From: JBEICQ01 sp040383885
Lineage (GTDB): Bacteria; Bacteroidota; Bacteroidia; UBA4408
DNA: 64,000 nt
Direction: 5' to 3'
Assembly (NCBI GenBank): GCA_040383885.1
Contig: JBEICQ010000001.1
Coordinates: 3,525 to 67,524, forward strand
Of this stretch, positions 45,674-55,114 are shown in pieces. Numbering within the stretch: the first letter of the stretch is position 1; every line of letters starts with the position of its first letter. Below the pieces are notes generated by a model, which saw only the letters and a list, made by a program, of their open reading frames with translations, searched no databases and had not been told where the DNA came from. Both the position numbers and the translations under genes were made by a program.

Positions 45674-47208
45674 AGTGGTTTTTTGGAATACTCTTTCTGT
45701 TGCTGCCTGCCATCAGTGTGTGTGGTCAAGATACGCTTTTACCAATTACTTATAGCCACATTGATGATTGTGTAATGCAGTATCCCAAAGGCTTTGCCCT
45801 GCCTGATAACCATGTGCGCCCTTCGGATTCTCTCCCCTCAAAATGGATGCTTTCTCATAAGCCTTTGCGCCTGTCAGGAAACAAGACACCGGAGAAATTA
45901 CTGATAGACTTTTTTCCCGTGATGGAGATATGGGGAGGATATGATTCACAAACGAGTAAGTTAATCAAACAAGGATTTATGGGTGCCGGCGTGAATCTTC
46001 TCTGGAAAAACAGTTTGCATTTTTTCGCATTTGCCGGTGCGGGTATGAGCGCTCAACCTGCATATATTGATAGCATAACTTCTCTTTGGGGGATTATCCC
46101 GGGCACGGCCACTGCCAAACCAATTACAAACGGTACCTATCAGTTCAGGCACGCAAAAGTAAGTCTGGCTTATCGTTTACATAAATATGTGACAGCAGAA
46201 TTAGGCTATGGTAAAAATCGCTTTGGAAACGGTATCAGAAGCTTGTATCTGGATGATGTTGCTTCACCCTATCCCTATTTGCGCATCAACTCACACCTGG
46301 GAAAAATCCGCTACACCAACTTGTTTTGTAACTTTTATGATATCCGGGGAAGTCAAGGCCAGCGCGATAACTTTGTAAACAAGTATGCTGCCATGCATTA
46401 CCTATCCTGGGACATCATCCCTTGGTTGCAATTCAATGCTTTTGAAGCCATTGTATTTCCAAACAGAAACCAAAATGGAAGCGGACATTTCTTTGAACCC
46501 AACTACCTGAATCCAGTTATCTTCTTGCGACCGGTGGAGTATGCAGTGGGCTCTCCGGACAACTCACTTCTTGGTGGCGGATTGTCTGTTCGGCTTTTAA
46601 AACATTACAGAATCTATGCAAATGTGATCCTTGATGAATTCTTATTAAGCCGCATCCGGGAGCGTAAAGGATGGGTAGACAACAAGCAGGGCTTGCAGGC
46701 AGGCATTGTGGTTCAGCAGCCCATGAACATAAAGCATTTGCAGATACAGGCTGAAATCAATTGGGTAAGACCCTATACCTATTACCACAGGAACTCACTT
46801 CAGAATTTTGCCCACATGAACCAGCCGCTTGCACATGCCCTGGGGGCAAACTTTATAGAATATTTTGTGCGGGCAGATTATTTTTTTTTCCGGAATATCC
46901 GCTTGCAGGCAAATCTGATGTATGCTAAAATTGGATATGATTCCCGTGGATTGAGTTACGGCCAGAATGTGTATCAGCCGATGCATTTGAGACCGAGTGA
47001 ATTCGGCAATGTGGTAGGCCAGGGATTATTCACCCGGGTATTGCTGTTGAGTACCACCCTGAACTGGAACCCTGATCAGCTTTCAGGCTTGAGTTTCTTT
47101 GCCTCCTTTATCTATCGTCAATCTGTCAATGTTGAATCACAGAACAAATCATTTATTCCTACACTTGGTATTCGTTCTCAGTTCATGCCTTTTAACAGAT
47201 TCTTCTGA
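45661..47208 (+). CDS. RemB/Wzi-like outer-membrane beta-barrel protein
   Basis: A 515-residue protein with a signal peptide (1-22, ending in VCGQD) and alternating beta-strands over its whole length. It shares with the protein at 62493-63917 the motifs FGNGIRSLYLDD, LLDEF-like VILDEFLL and MNQPLAHALGANF, so the two are paralogues. The pattern matches RemB and the Wzi capsule-assembly family of Bacteroidota, which hold polysaccharide at the surface. The overlap with the WecA-like gene fits that. Family assignment is from motif memory. Confidence 0.75.
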   Translation: MYLVKWFFGILFLLLPAISVCGQDTLLPITYSHIDDCVMQYPKGFALPDNHVRPSDSLPSKWMLSHKPLRLSGNKTPEKLLIDFFPVMEIWGGYDSQTSKLIKQGFMGAGVNLLWKNSLHFFAFAGAGMSAQPAYIDSITSLWGIIPGTATAKPITNGTYQFRHAKVSLAYRLHKYVTAELGYGKNRFGNGIRSLYLDDVASPYPYLRINSHLGKIRYTNLFCNFYDIRGSQGQRDNFVNKYAAMHYLSWDIIPWLQFNAFEAIVFPNRNQNGSGHFFEPNYLNPVIFLRPVEYAVGSPDNSLLGGGLSVRLLKHYRIYANVILDEFLLSRIRERKGWVDNKQGLQAGIVVQQPMNIKHLQIQAEINWVRPYTYYHRNSLQNFAHMNQPLAHALGANFIEYFVRADYFFFRNIRLQANLMYAKIGYDSRGLSYGQNVYQPMHLRPSEFGNVVGQGLFTRVLLLSTTLNWNPDQLSGLSFFASFIYRQSVNVESQNKSFIPTLGIRSQFMPFNRFF

Positions 47209-47261
47209 GCAATTGAGGGTCTTATATACCTGATATTTACTACTTTCGCAAGGAGTTTGCA

Positions 47262-49922
47262 TTGAAGTACCCTGCGATAAACACCGGCCTTATTTTTTTT
47301 GTCATCTCGCTGACACTTCCTTTCCATGCATGCAAAACCAGCAAATCATCTTCCCGACAGCCTGAAAAAAAGTTCGAATTAAATCTCAGCCAAAGTGAAC
47401 CACTAACAGAATCTCCTCCTGAATATCACGCATCAGTAAAGCGCGTAAATGACATCCAGCATATGCGACTGGAGATAGATTTTGACTGGCAAAGAATAAG
47501 TCTCAATGGGAAAGCTACGCTATTGGTAAAGCCTTGCTTTAAACCCGTTTCGGTACTCAACCTGCAGGCCAGAAATTTTGAGATCAGGGAAGTGGCCATG
47601 TTGTCCGGAAATTTAAAGACCAAACTCAAATATCTCTACGACAACAAGCAACTGAGCATTGATCTTGGTCGTAACTTTAAGTCAACAGAAAGCTACACCA
47701 TTTACATTGATTATGTGGCGCATCCTCATCCTGTACAAGGGCGTGGAAATGAGGTACAAGTGAATAAGGGAATGTATTTTATCATCCCGGAAAAAGGTAG
47801 TCCATCCAACCAGAGGCAAATTTGGACTGAAGGCGAAACATCCTATAATTCCTGTTGGTTTCCCACGATTGATGCCCCAAATGAAAGATTTACGCAGGAA
47901 ATAGCCATTACCATTGACAGGGAACTTACCACCCTGTCCAACGGAATTTTGGTATGGCAGCAAATGAATGCCGACAGCACGCGAACCGATATCTGGAAAC
48001 AAAATATTCCATCACCCCCTTATCTCACCATGGTGGCGGCAGGAAATTTTAGCATCACTTACGACAAATGGAGGGACAAAGAGGTGAGTTATTACACCGA
48101 TCTTTCTTATGCGCCCTATGCCAAAGATATTTTTGGAAAAACGCCTGAAATGATTGATTTTTTTTCAAAGAAAACCGGTGTTGATTACCCATGGGAGAAA
48201 TATTCCCAGGTGGTGGTACAGGGTCACCTGGTTGGTGCGATGGAAAATACTTCAGCTACTCTGTTTGGAGATTTTATCCAACAGTTGCCGCGAGAGCTCA
48301 CTGATGAAAACAATGAAGAATATATTGCCCATGAATTGTTTCACCAGTGGTTTGGCAATCTGGTAACCTGCGAGTCCTGGGCAAATTTAACCCTCAATGA
48401 AGGCTTTGCTTCCTATGGAGAATATCTGTGGTATGAGCATAAATACGGCAGGCAGAAAGCGGATGAGCATCTTCGGAAGTTTCAGAATGATTACCTGGAC
48501 GAACTAAGGTATAAAAATGAAAAACTCATTCGTTATCAGTATGCGGAAGAGGAAGATGTATTCGACGCCCATTCCTATCAAAAGGGTGCGCTGGTCATTC
48601 ATATGCTGCGTACTTACCTGGGAGATGATGTTTTCTTTGCCGGGATTACTCAGTATCTGGAAAAAAACAAATTCTCTCCCGTTGAGTTACAGCATCTCAG
48701 GTTAGCCATGGAAGAAGTTTCAGGGGAAGATTTGCATTGGTTTTTTAACCAATGGTTCTTAACACCCGGATTGCCTGAGGTAAATTTCTCCTACAACTAC
48801 AATGATAGTTTGCAGAAACTGACCATACATGCCGATCAGACTTGCGCATCCGATGCAGATGCATTCATCTTGCCACTGAAAATTGATATTCACACCAAGG
48901 GAAAAAAAGAATCTTCTCTCTATTTATTGAAGAAAAGAAATGAGACTTTGCAGATTCCGCTAACTGAAAAACCCGAGTGGGTGGATATTGATCCGGAAAA
49001 AAGTTTGCTGATCAAAAAAACCGAAGAGAAGCCTCTTGCAGAGTGGATATTCCAATACAACAAGTCACCCTGGTATAATGGTCGTCTGGAAGCGCTAAAC
49101 AGTCTTACAGGCTGGATGGATGAATCCATGGTAACAGAGACCTTTATGAAAGCTTTTTCTGATCCCGCACCCGGTATCAGGGAGTTTTGTATTACACAGG
49201 TTCCTGCCTTGTCAAGGTATGCCGACAACCGGGTGAAGCAACAACTGCTCAGATTGGCACTCAAGGATGCATCTAACCACATACGCGGAAAAGCGCTCGA
49301 AAGCCTTGGAGAAAATTACAACTCCGACGACCTGCTGGATACCTACCAGAACCTCCTTGATGATGCTTCGCCATTGGTTGTCTCAAAATCCCTTTTGAAC
49401 ATTTATTATGTTGACAAGAAAATGGGCCTTGCTTTCGCAAGGACATTTTTAACGGACAGCAGTCTTCAAGTGATTAAATCGGTAGCAAGCGTATTATCTC
49501 ATACCGGAGAAGACTCCGATAACGAGTACTTCTTAAAAAACTACAAACGGTTTTCGGGTAAAGACAAATACGCTTTTGCGGGTATGTATTCTACCTTTTT
49601 GTTACACCGGCACGACAGCATCATCAACAGAGCCATCCCGCTTTTTGAAGACATAGCAGTATCGCAAAACCTCTGGTACATAAGACTTGCAGGCACCAAT
49701 GCATTGCACCAGCTTGCCGAGATGTACAGCAGCAGACAAAAGGAAACCCGCGATAAAATTGCCATGCTGAAAAACGCCAACACTTCTTCGAGTCAATTGG
49801 TACAGCTGGAAAAACTGGCCATTCAGGCAGATGAGCAGATGAGCAGAATCACGGCCATCATCCATGAGATCAAGTCGCGGGAGAAAGATGAAAATCTCAT
49901 TGAGATTTATAAACAAAATTAA
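47262..49922 (+). CDS. M1-family zinc aminopeptidase, lipoprotein
   Basis: An 886-residue aminopeptidase. The N-terminus has a signal and lipobox (PFHAC). The exopeptidase motif is GAMEN near residue 326 and the zinc motif is HELFHQW with His357, Glu358, His361 and Glu380 in NEGFASYGE. A HEAT-like alpha-helical C-terminal region spans about 590-886. The start is a TTG at 47262, preceded by AAGGAG at 47250-47255, a spacing that supports it. It would trim N-terminal residues of peptides outside the inner membrane. Confidence 0.94.
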   Translation: MKYPAINTGLIFFVISLTLPFHACKTSKSSSRQPEKKFELNLSQSEPLTESPPEYHASVKRVNDIQHMRLEIDFDWQRISLNGKATLLVKPCFKPVSVLNLQARNFEIREVAMLSGNLKTKLKYLYDNKQLSIDLGRNFKSTESYTIYIDYVAHPHPVQGRGNEVQVNKGMYFIIPEKGSPSNQRQIWTEGETSYNSCWFPTIDAPNERFTQEIAITIDRELTTLSNGILVWQQMNADSTRTDIWKQNIPSPPYLTMVAAGNFSITYDKWRDKEVSYYTDLSYAPYAKDIFGKTPEMIDFFSKKTGVDYPWEKYSQVVVQGHLVGAMENTSATLFGDFIQQLPRELTDENNEEYIAHELFHQWFGNLVTCESWANLTLNEGFASYGEYLWYEHKYGRQKADEHLRKFQNDYLDELRYKNEKLIRYQYAEEEDVFDAHSYQKGALVIHMLRTYLGDDVFFAGITQYLEKNKFSPVELQHLRLAMEEVSGEDLHWFFNQWFLTPGLPEVNFSYNYNDSLQKLTIHADQTCASDADAFILPLKIDIHTKGKKESSLYLLKKRNETLQIPLTEKPEWVDIDPEKSLLIKKTEEKPLAEWIFQYNKSPWYNGRLEALNSLTGWMDESMVTETFMKAFSDPAPGIREFCITQVPALSRYADNRVKQQLLRLALKDASNHIRGKALESLGENYNSDDLLDTYQNLLDDASPLVVSKSLLNIYYVDKKMGLAFARTFLTDSSLQVIKSVASVLSHTGEDSDNEYFLKNYKRFSGKDKYAFAGMYSTFLLHRHDSIINRAIPLFEDIAVSQNLWYIRLAGTNALHQLAEMYSSRQKETRDKIAMLKNANTSSSQLVQLEKLAIQADEQMSRITAIIHEIKSREKDENLIEIYKQN

Positions 49923-50089
49923 AACCCCTTGATGTAAACAGAAGAGTATGCTGTTATACACAAGATAAGTTCTATTGCTAAAGTTACCCGGCCAAAGAGG
50001 CCAGGCCCTGATAAAAAGACAAGGCGCAGAAAATCACCTTGTGTAAAACATCAGGAAAAAACGCTGAAAAGCTTACCTTAGCGGGACTT

Positions 50090-51331
50090 ATGATTCAGTT
50101 TCAAAAATTTACGCTGTCAAACGGACTCACGGTAATCCATCATCCTGATGATGCGACCCAATTGGTTTGTGTCAACATTTTATACGATGTGGGAGCAAGA
50201 GATGAGCGTCCGGAGAAAACAGGATTTGCCCATCTTTTCGAGCATTTGATGTTCAGCGGTTCGGTGAACATAGAAAACTATGACGAGCACCTTGAGAAAG
50301 CAGGCGGCGAGAACAATGCATTCACCACTAATGATATTACCAATTACTATCTCACCATTCCGAGAAACAATGTAGAAACTGCATTTTGGCTTGAATCCGA
50401 TAGGATGTTGTCCCTTGCCTTTTCGGAAAAGGGACTCGAAGTGCAACGAAATGTAGTGATGGAGGAATTTAAACAGCGTTACCTCAATCAACCCTATGGC
50501 GATGTATGGTTGTTACTGAAACCGCTGGCATACAGGGTGCATCCCTACCGTTGGAATACCATTGGCATGGAGTTGTCGCATATAGAAAAGGCATCCATGG
50601 AGGATGTTAAAAGTTTTTTCTTTACGCATTATGTTCCATCCAATGCCATTCTGGTGGTTGCCGGTAACATCACCCTTGAAAAAGCAAAAGAATTGTCGGA
50701 GAAATGGTTTGGCGGAATTTCCTCGCCACCTAAACCTTTGAGGCAACTACCTGCTGAGCCCACTCAAACAGAGAAAAGAACGCTGAGGGTTGAAAGAGAA
50801 GTTCCCCAGGATGCCATCTACAAATGCTATCATATATGCGACAGAAACCATCCGGATTATGTGGTACTCGACATGATTACCGATGCCCTGTCCAACGGAC
50901 AATCATCCAGGTTTCATGAACATCTGATCAAGAAAAAACAACTTTTTTCAGAAGTTCAGGCGTATGTTTCCGGCGACCGCGATCCCGGGCTCCTTGTGCT
51001 CAGCGGAAAACTGAACCCTGAAGTAAGCTTTGAACAGGCAGAGGCTGCCTTGGATGAAGAATTGCGCGGCATTATTGAAAATCCGCCGCAAGGCAGAGAG
51101 TTAGAAAAAATGAAAAACAAAACTGAAAGTATGCACGCCTTCACAGAAATTAATTTAATGAACAGGGCGCTTGGGTTGGCCACTTATGAATGGCTGGGAG
51201 ATGCAAACAGAATCAATACAGAGATTGAACAATACAGAAAGCTGGGAGCTGCTGATTTCTCCCGTTGTGCAGCTAAATATTTTAGCGAAAACAATGCTTC
51301 CGTTCTCTACTACGCAAAAAAATCATCATGA
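50090..51331 (+). CDS. M16-family peptidase, catalytic subunit
   Basis: A 413-residue pitrilysin-type protease. The inverted zinc motif HxxEH is His48, Glu51, His52 (HLFEHLMF), with the third ligand Glu in NVVMEEFKQRY. No signal peptide is seen. It pairs with the next gene, which overlaps it as ATGA and lacks the motif; such two-gene M16B enzymes form a heterodimeric clam shell. The ATG at 50090 (MIQFQKFTLSNGL) is the family start; the frame opens 51 bases upstream. Confidence 0.94.
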   Translation: MIQFQKFTLSNGLTVIHHPDDATQLVCVNILYDVGARDERPEKTGFAHLFEHLMFSGSVNIENYDEHLEKAGGENNAFTTNDITNYYLTIPRNNVETAFWLESDRMLSLAFSEKGLEVQRNVVMEEFKQRYLNQPYGDVWLLLKPLAYRVHPYRWNTIGMELSHIEKASMEDVKSFFFTHYVPSNAILVVAGNITLEKAKELSEKWFGGISSPPKPLRQLPAEPTQTEKRTLRVEREVPQDAIYKCYHICDRNHPDYVVLDMITDALSNGQSSRFHEHLIKKKQLFSEVQAYVSGDRDPGLLVLSGKLNPEVSFEQAEAALDEELRGIIENPPQGRELEKMKNKTESMHAFTEINLMNRALGLATYEWLGDANRINTEIEQYRKLGAADFSRCAAKYFSENNASVLYYAKKSS

Positions 51332-52620
51332 GTAATCCCGAAATAAACAGATTAATAGAGCCGGCAGTAGAAAAAGTTTCCTCTGTTTCACTGCTTGAAC
51401 CAACACACTTCAGCCTCTCTAACGGCATCCCGGTTTATGCCATTGCAGGGGGGCGACAAGAGGTGATTAAAACCGAAGTGATTTTCCCTGCAGGAAGCCG
51501 TTATCAGCAAGTACCCTTACAGGCCATCTCATGTAATAAACTGATGTGCGAGGGAACCCAAAAACATGACGCTGCATCACTTGCCGAGGCCCTTGATTTT
51601 TATGGTGCCTACCTTGAAAACGAATGCAATACCGATACGGCAGCTTATTCACTATACAGCCTCAGTAAACATATTGAGCCTACCCTTTCATTGTTAACTG
51701 AAATTTTATGTGAACCGGTATTCCCCGAGGAAGAGTTTGAAATTTACCGACACAATGCTTTACAGAATTTTAAAACCCGCAACAAAAAAGTAAGTGAAAT
51801 TGCCTCTGCCGAATTTCACAGGATGCTTTTTGGCAACAAGCATTTTTACGGTTATCGTATTGTGGAAGAGGATTATGATCAACTAAACAATGATGTGGTA
51901 AAAAACTTTTTCGGCAACACTTACAGGGCAAACATGCCTTTTGTAGTAGTTGCAGGAAAGCCGGATTCGGGTTGGGAAAAAACTTTAGACAATATCCTGG
52001 GCAAGCTCCCTTTCGGTAAAAATGCAAGTCCTAACACTTCTGAACCTGAAGATTCAGAAAAAACAAAACATAAAATTCATGTGGATGGGGCCCTTCAATG
52101 TGCCATCCGTGTTGGCAAACGACTGTTCTCAAAAAATCATCCTGATTACCTGCCTCTCACGATAGTAAACACAATTTTGGGCGGGTATTTTGGTTCGAGA
52201 CTGATGAAGAACATCCGTGAAGACAAAGGGTATACCTATGGAATCGGTTCAGGGCTTGTTTCCCGTCAGCTCGGTGGATTTTTTTATATCTCTTCAGAGG
52301 TGGGTGCCGATGTAACCCAAAATGCATTGGATGAGGTATACAAGGAGTTGCATAAAATGTGCACCGAGCCTGTACCTGCAGAGGAACTCAATCTTGTTAA
52401 AAATTACTTAATGGGACAGTTTCTCAGGGGAGCAGACGGCGTATTCTCTCAGGCTGAGCGATTTTTGTCGGTACATTTGTATGGCCTTGATTACTCCTAT
52501 TACCGCAGGTATTTGGATACGCTCGAAAGCATCCATCCGGAACAAATCATGGAACTATCGGCCAAATATCTTTCTCCTGATAGCATGAGTGAATTGGTTG
52601 TGGGAAAAACACATGTATAA
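51328..52620 (+). CDS. M16-family peptidase-like, non-catalytic subunit
   Basis: A 430-residue M16 homologue. The expected HxxEH position reads CNKLMCEGTQKH, so zinc cannot be bound in the normal way. The substrate-clamp motif GGYFGSRLMKNIREDKGYTYG is intact, as in the arginine/tyrosine-bearing partner subunit of M16B heterodimers. ATGA overlap with the catalytic gene indicates coupled synthesis. Confidence 0.93.
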   Translation: MSNPEINRLIEPAVEKVSSVSLLEPTHFSLSNGIPVYAIAGGRQEVIKTEVIFPAGSRYQQVPLQAISCNKLMCEGTQKHDAASLAEALDFYGAYLENECNTDTAAYSLYSLSKHIEPTLSLLTEILCEPVFPEEEFEIYRHNALQNFKTRNKKVSEIASAEFHRMLFGNKHFYGYRIVEEDYDQLNNDVVKNFFGNTYRANMPFVVVAGKPDSGWEKTLDNILGKLPFGKNASPNTSEPEDSEKTKHKIHVDGALQCAIRVGKRLFSKNHPDYLPLTIVNTILGGYFGSRLMKNIREDKGYTYGIGSGLVSRQLGGFFYISSEVGADVTQNALDEVYKELHKMCTEPVPAEELNLVKNYLMGQFLRGADGVFSQAERFLSVHLYGLDYSYYRRYLDTLESIHPEQIMELSAKYLSPDSMSELVVGKTHV

Positions 52621-52677
52621 AAACATCTTTTCTGGCAGCTTGCTTATTGCCAAGAAGGATGTTTATCATATGACAAG

Positions 52678-53928
52678 TTGAAACAGTTTGCATTCATATT
52701 TTTTTGTGTGGCTCTGAAGTTCGCAACTTTACATGCTCAGCCGGTGATGCCCGTGCTTACATGCACAGAGGTACTCTCCGGCGGAGATGTAAAACTTACT
52801 TTTGACTACACGGCTCCTACTCCACCGGATGTGATTGATTCCGTGGTAGTAGAATTTACCAACAACCTTGGCGGAACATTTTTCAGAAGTCAGGTGCTGC
52901 TCCCTCCCTATCTGAATCCATTGGTGTGTACGGTTGCCATTCCATCGCCCGATGCCAATGCACAGGTCTTTTATTTTTTTGCCAAAGTGTATACAAATGG
53001 TCAAGCGAATCCGGACAGTTCAAATGTAATGGCAAGTATCCTGCTGAGTGTTTCCAATGCCACCGCAGGAATTGCTGCACTCTCATGGAATGCGGCATCA
53101 GATCCACTGCTGACAACAGCCTCAGGAATGTACAAAATTCACAGGCAATATCTTTCTCCTCCCAACAATTCCTGGTTCCTCTCCGACTCTGTAACAGGTC
53201 TTGTGCATAATGAGAACATCATTCAATGTGATGACTCGCTGAGGTATTATGTTGAGATGAACGATTCACTGAGTTGTGCAACTCGCTCAGGTACCATCAC
53301 CCGGTATTTTCTAAACGCCAAACCCAATACACCAACACTGCAATATGTTACCTGGAATCCGCTCACATCAAGCATCGATATTGTATGGTCTCCCAGCCTC
53401 TCTTCAGATGTAACGGGATACCAGGTGTATACCATTACCGGTGGAACGCCTTTGCTGATTGGAAGCACCGGCAACATCAACGATACCACCTTTACTTATA
53501 GTGGCGGAAGTCCACAGAACCAGCCGGAAGAATTCAGGATTGCAGCGATCGACTCATGCAACAAAATCAGTAATCCCGGACTTACCCACAATACCATCAG
53601 ACTGGATTATTCACTTGACCGATGCAGCCGGATAGCCACCTTTTCCTGGAATGCCTATCTGAACTGGGACAATGGAGTGCATGCGTATTTGGTTTATCTG
53701 AAGAAGGACAATTTTCCTTATGCACTGCTCGGAAGTACTCAAGGAAATTCATTTGATTACACGGTTGAGAGTGGTGTTCAGCAACTGAGCGTATATGTGG
53801 TTGCCAGAGATACCATCGATTCGCTTGAGAGCGTATCCCCCGAAATCTCCTTCATCCCCGTCCTTGCCGCGACAGCCGGATGCCTTTCTGCTCAGGCATG
53901 CCACAGTGCTCTCCGACTCCCTGGTTGA
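52678..53928 (+). CDS. T9SS-exported surface protein, N-terminal part of a frameshifted gene
   Basis: The frame has a TTG start at 52678, then a signal peptide (KQFAFIFFCVALKFATLHAQ) and fibronectin type III-like beta domains (repeated AALSWNAASD, VTWNPLTSSIDIVWSPSLSSDVTGYQVY, ATFSWNAYLNWDNGVHAYLVYLK in segments). Sense is lost near 53870-53885, where the frame runs into a short nonsense tail and stops at 53928, while the matching continuation lies in the next frame (53795-54739). The first about 395 residues are the real part. Whether this is a true pseudogene or a one-base sequence error is unknown. Confidence 0.78.
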   Translation: MKQFAFIFFCVALKFATLHAQPVMPVLTCTEVLSGGDVKLTFDYTAPTPPDVIDSVVVEFTNNLGGTFFRSQVLLPPYLNPLVCTVAIPSPDANAQVFYFFAKVYTNGQANPDSSNVMASILLSVSNATAGIAALSWNAASDPLLTTASGMYKIHRQYLSPPNNSWFLSDSVTGLVHNENIIQCDDSLRYYVEMNDSLSCATRSGTITRYFLNAKPNTPTLQYVTWNPLTSSIDIVWSPSLSSDVTGYQVYTITGGTPLLIGSTGNINDTTFTYSGGSPQNQPEEFRIAAIDSCNKISNPGLTHNTIRLDYSLDRCSRIATFSWNAYLNWDNGVHAYLVYLKKDNFPYALLGSTQGNSFDYTVESGVQQLSVYVVARDTIDSLESVSPEISFIPVLAATAGCLSAQACHSALRLPG

Positions 53929-54739
53929 ACTGAAACTGTATCATGACACCCTTGCCGCAATAAAGGAATACAGGGTGATGCGGGCAGACGCTCCCGGTGG
54001 AGACATGCAACAAATAGGCATTCTGCCCTTTAGTGCACTTTCCCGTACCCTCTATTTTTACGATTCCCTCGCTTTTACGGATGAACAGAGTTATTACTAT
54101 CAGATTCAATGTATTGATTCCTGTGGCAATCTGATCATCACTTCCAATCCGGGCAGTAGTATTTTTATCAGGGGAGAAGTGCTGGCCAATTACCTGAATG
54201 TTGTTTCGTGGAATCCCTACCTGGAATGGCCTCAGGGAACACGCCATGATGCATTGTACTCGCTCAGGGATTCATTGGATGCCAATGTGATTCCATTCAG
54301 GCTTCAGCCGGGCTTAAATGAATACACAGAAGACATCATTGAAAAGATAACTGCAGATGGCAAGTACTGTTACTATCTGGAAGCCATAAGCAATACCCAT
54401 CCCCTCTTGTTTTTTAATGATACGAGCCGGTCTAATATCATCTGCATCAAACAGGAACCAAAAATATTTATTCCTAATGCTTTCTCTCCCAACAATGATG
54501 ACCTGAATGACATCTTTATACCCACAGTTATTTTTGCCAATGATGAAAATTACAGGCTCAGAATCTTTAACCGGTTTGGGGGATTGATATTTGAGAGCAG
54601 CGATACCAAACAAGGCTGGGATGGCAATTACCAGGGAAGTTTCCCCTGTCAGATAGGTGTATACGCCTACACACTTACCTACACCAACACCCTTAACAAA
54701 ATTGTTTTTAGGAGCGGCACCCTTCACTTGTTGAGGTAA
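53795..54739 (+). CDS. Gliding-motility-type (T9SS type B) C-terminal domain, C-terminal part of the frameshifted gene
   Basis: The meaningful part begins near 53875 (DAFLLRHATVLSDSL) and continues the beta domains of the previous frame; the first about 27 codons are out-of-frame noise. The end is a CHU_C/gliding-motility C-terminal domain: IFIPNAFSPNNDDLNDIFIP, RIFNRFGGLIFES, GWDGNYQGS, GVYAYTLTY. Type B CTDs direct export through the type IX secretion system. Joining both parts, by removing one base in the GCCGGATG stretch at about 53875, gives a protein of about 687 residues. Confidence 0.8.
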   Translation: MWLPEIPSIRLRAYPPKSPSSPSLPRQPDAFLLRHATVLSDSLVELKLYHDTLAAIKEYRVMRADAPGGDMQQIGILPFSALSRTLYFYDSLAFTDEQSYYYQIQCIDSCGNLIITSNPGSSIFIRGEVLANYLNVVSWNPYLEWPQGTRHDALYSLRDSLDANVIPFRLQPGLNEYTEDIIEKITADGKYCYYLEAISNTHPLLFFNDTSRSNIICIKQEPKIFIPNAFSPNNDDLNDIFIPTVIFANDENYRLRIFNRFGGLIFESSDTKQGWDGNYQGSFPCQIGVYAYTLTYTNTLNKIVFRSGTLHLLR

Positions 54740-54860
54740 CATACCGGAAGAGAAAACGGAGGAGTTACCTTGCCGCCATCATTACCTGAGCGGGATACTG
54801 TGAACAAGCAAACGAAAACGAAAATACAGCGTTGGTTGTCCGTTAGCGATTGCAACGGTT

Positions 54861-54882
54861 ACTTTTTTGCTTGCAAAAAAGT
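54861..54882. repeat. Perfect 10-bp inverted repeat with 2-base loop
   Basis: ACTTTTTTGC, TT, GCAAAAAAGT forms a perfect hairpin. It could be a bidirectional terminator-like element (A and T runs on both arms) or a protein site; nothing decides between them. Confidence 0.55.
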
Positions 54883-55059
54883 TTGAGTGGAAAGCGCGCC
54901 CCTTTAGGGGAACGGCAAAAAAAAAACTGCCCCGTCAGCGAATGGCGTTTTATCAAAGAACGAGATCCTATCGGATTCATGTCCCGGTTTTAAAAAATGA
55001 TTTTGAAGGATGCTTGCCTGTATGAACCGCAAGCAGATGCTGCTGATGTGTCTTTTGGG

Positions 55060-55090
55060 TTTGCACTTATGAAAGTGGCTTGTAACTTTG
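55060..55090 (+). promoter_or_regulatory. Bacteroidota promoter of frr
   Basis: TTTG (55060-55063), a 19-base spacer and TAACTTTG (55083-55090) match the canonical -33/-7 consensus exactly. It lies 24 bases before the ATG at 55115, and excludes a TTG start at 55088. Confidence 0.7.
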
Positions 55091-55114
55091 CCACAGGCAC
55101 AAAAAGCTTTTACA

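Larger units (their letters stand above)
54740..55114 (+). other. Intergenic region between the surface protein gene and frr
   Basis: This 375-base gap holds no convincing gene. It contains the inverted repeat at 54861-54882, a CCCC-TTTA-GGGG hairpin at 54899-54910 followed by a run of ten A, and the frr promoter at 55060-55090. The hairpins may end transcription of the surface protein gene. Confidence 0.5.

Noticed and set aside
55088..55114. Earlier TTG start of frr
   Set aside because: It overlaps the -7 promoter box; the ATG at 55115 matches the family start.
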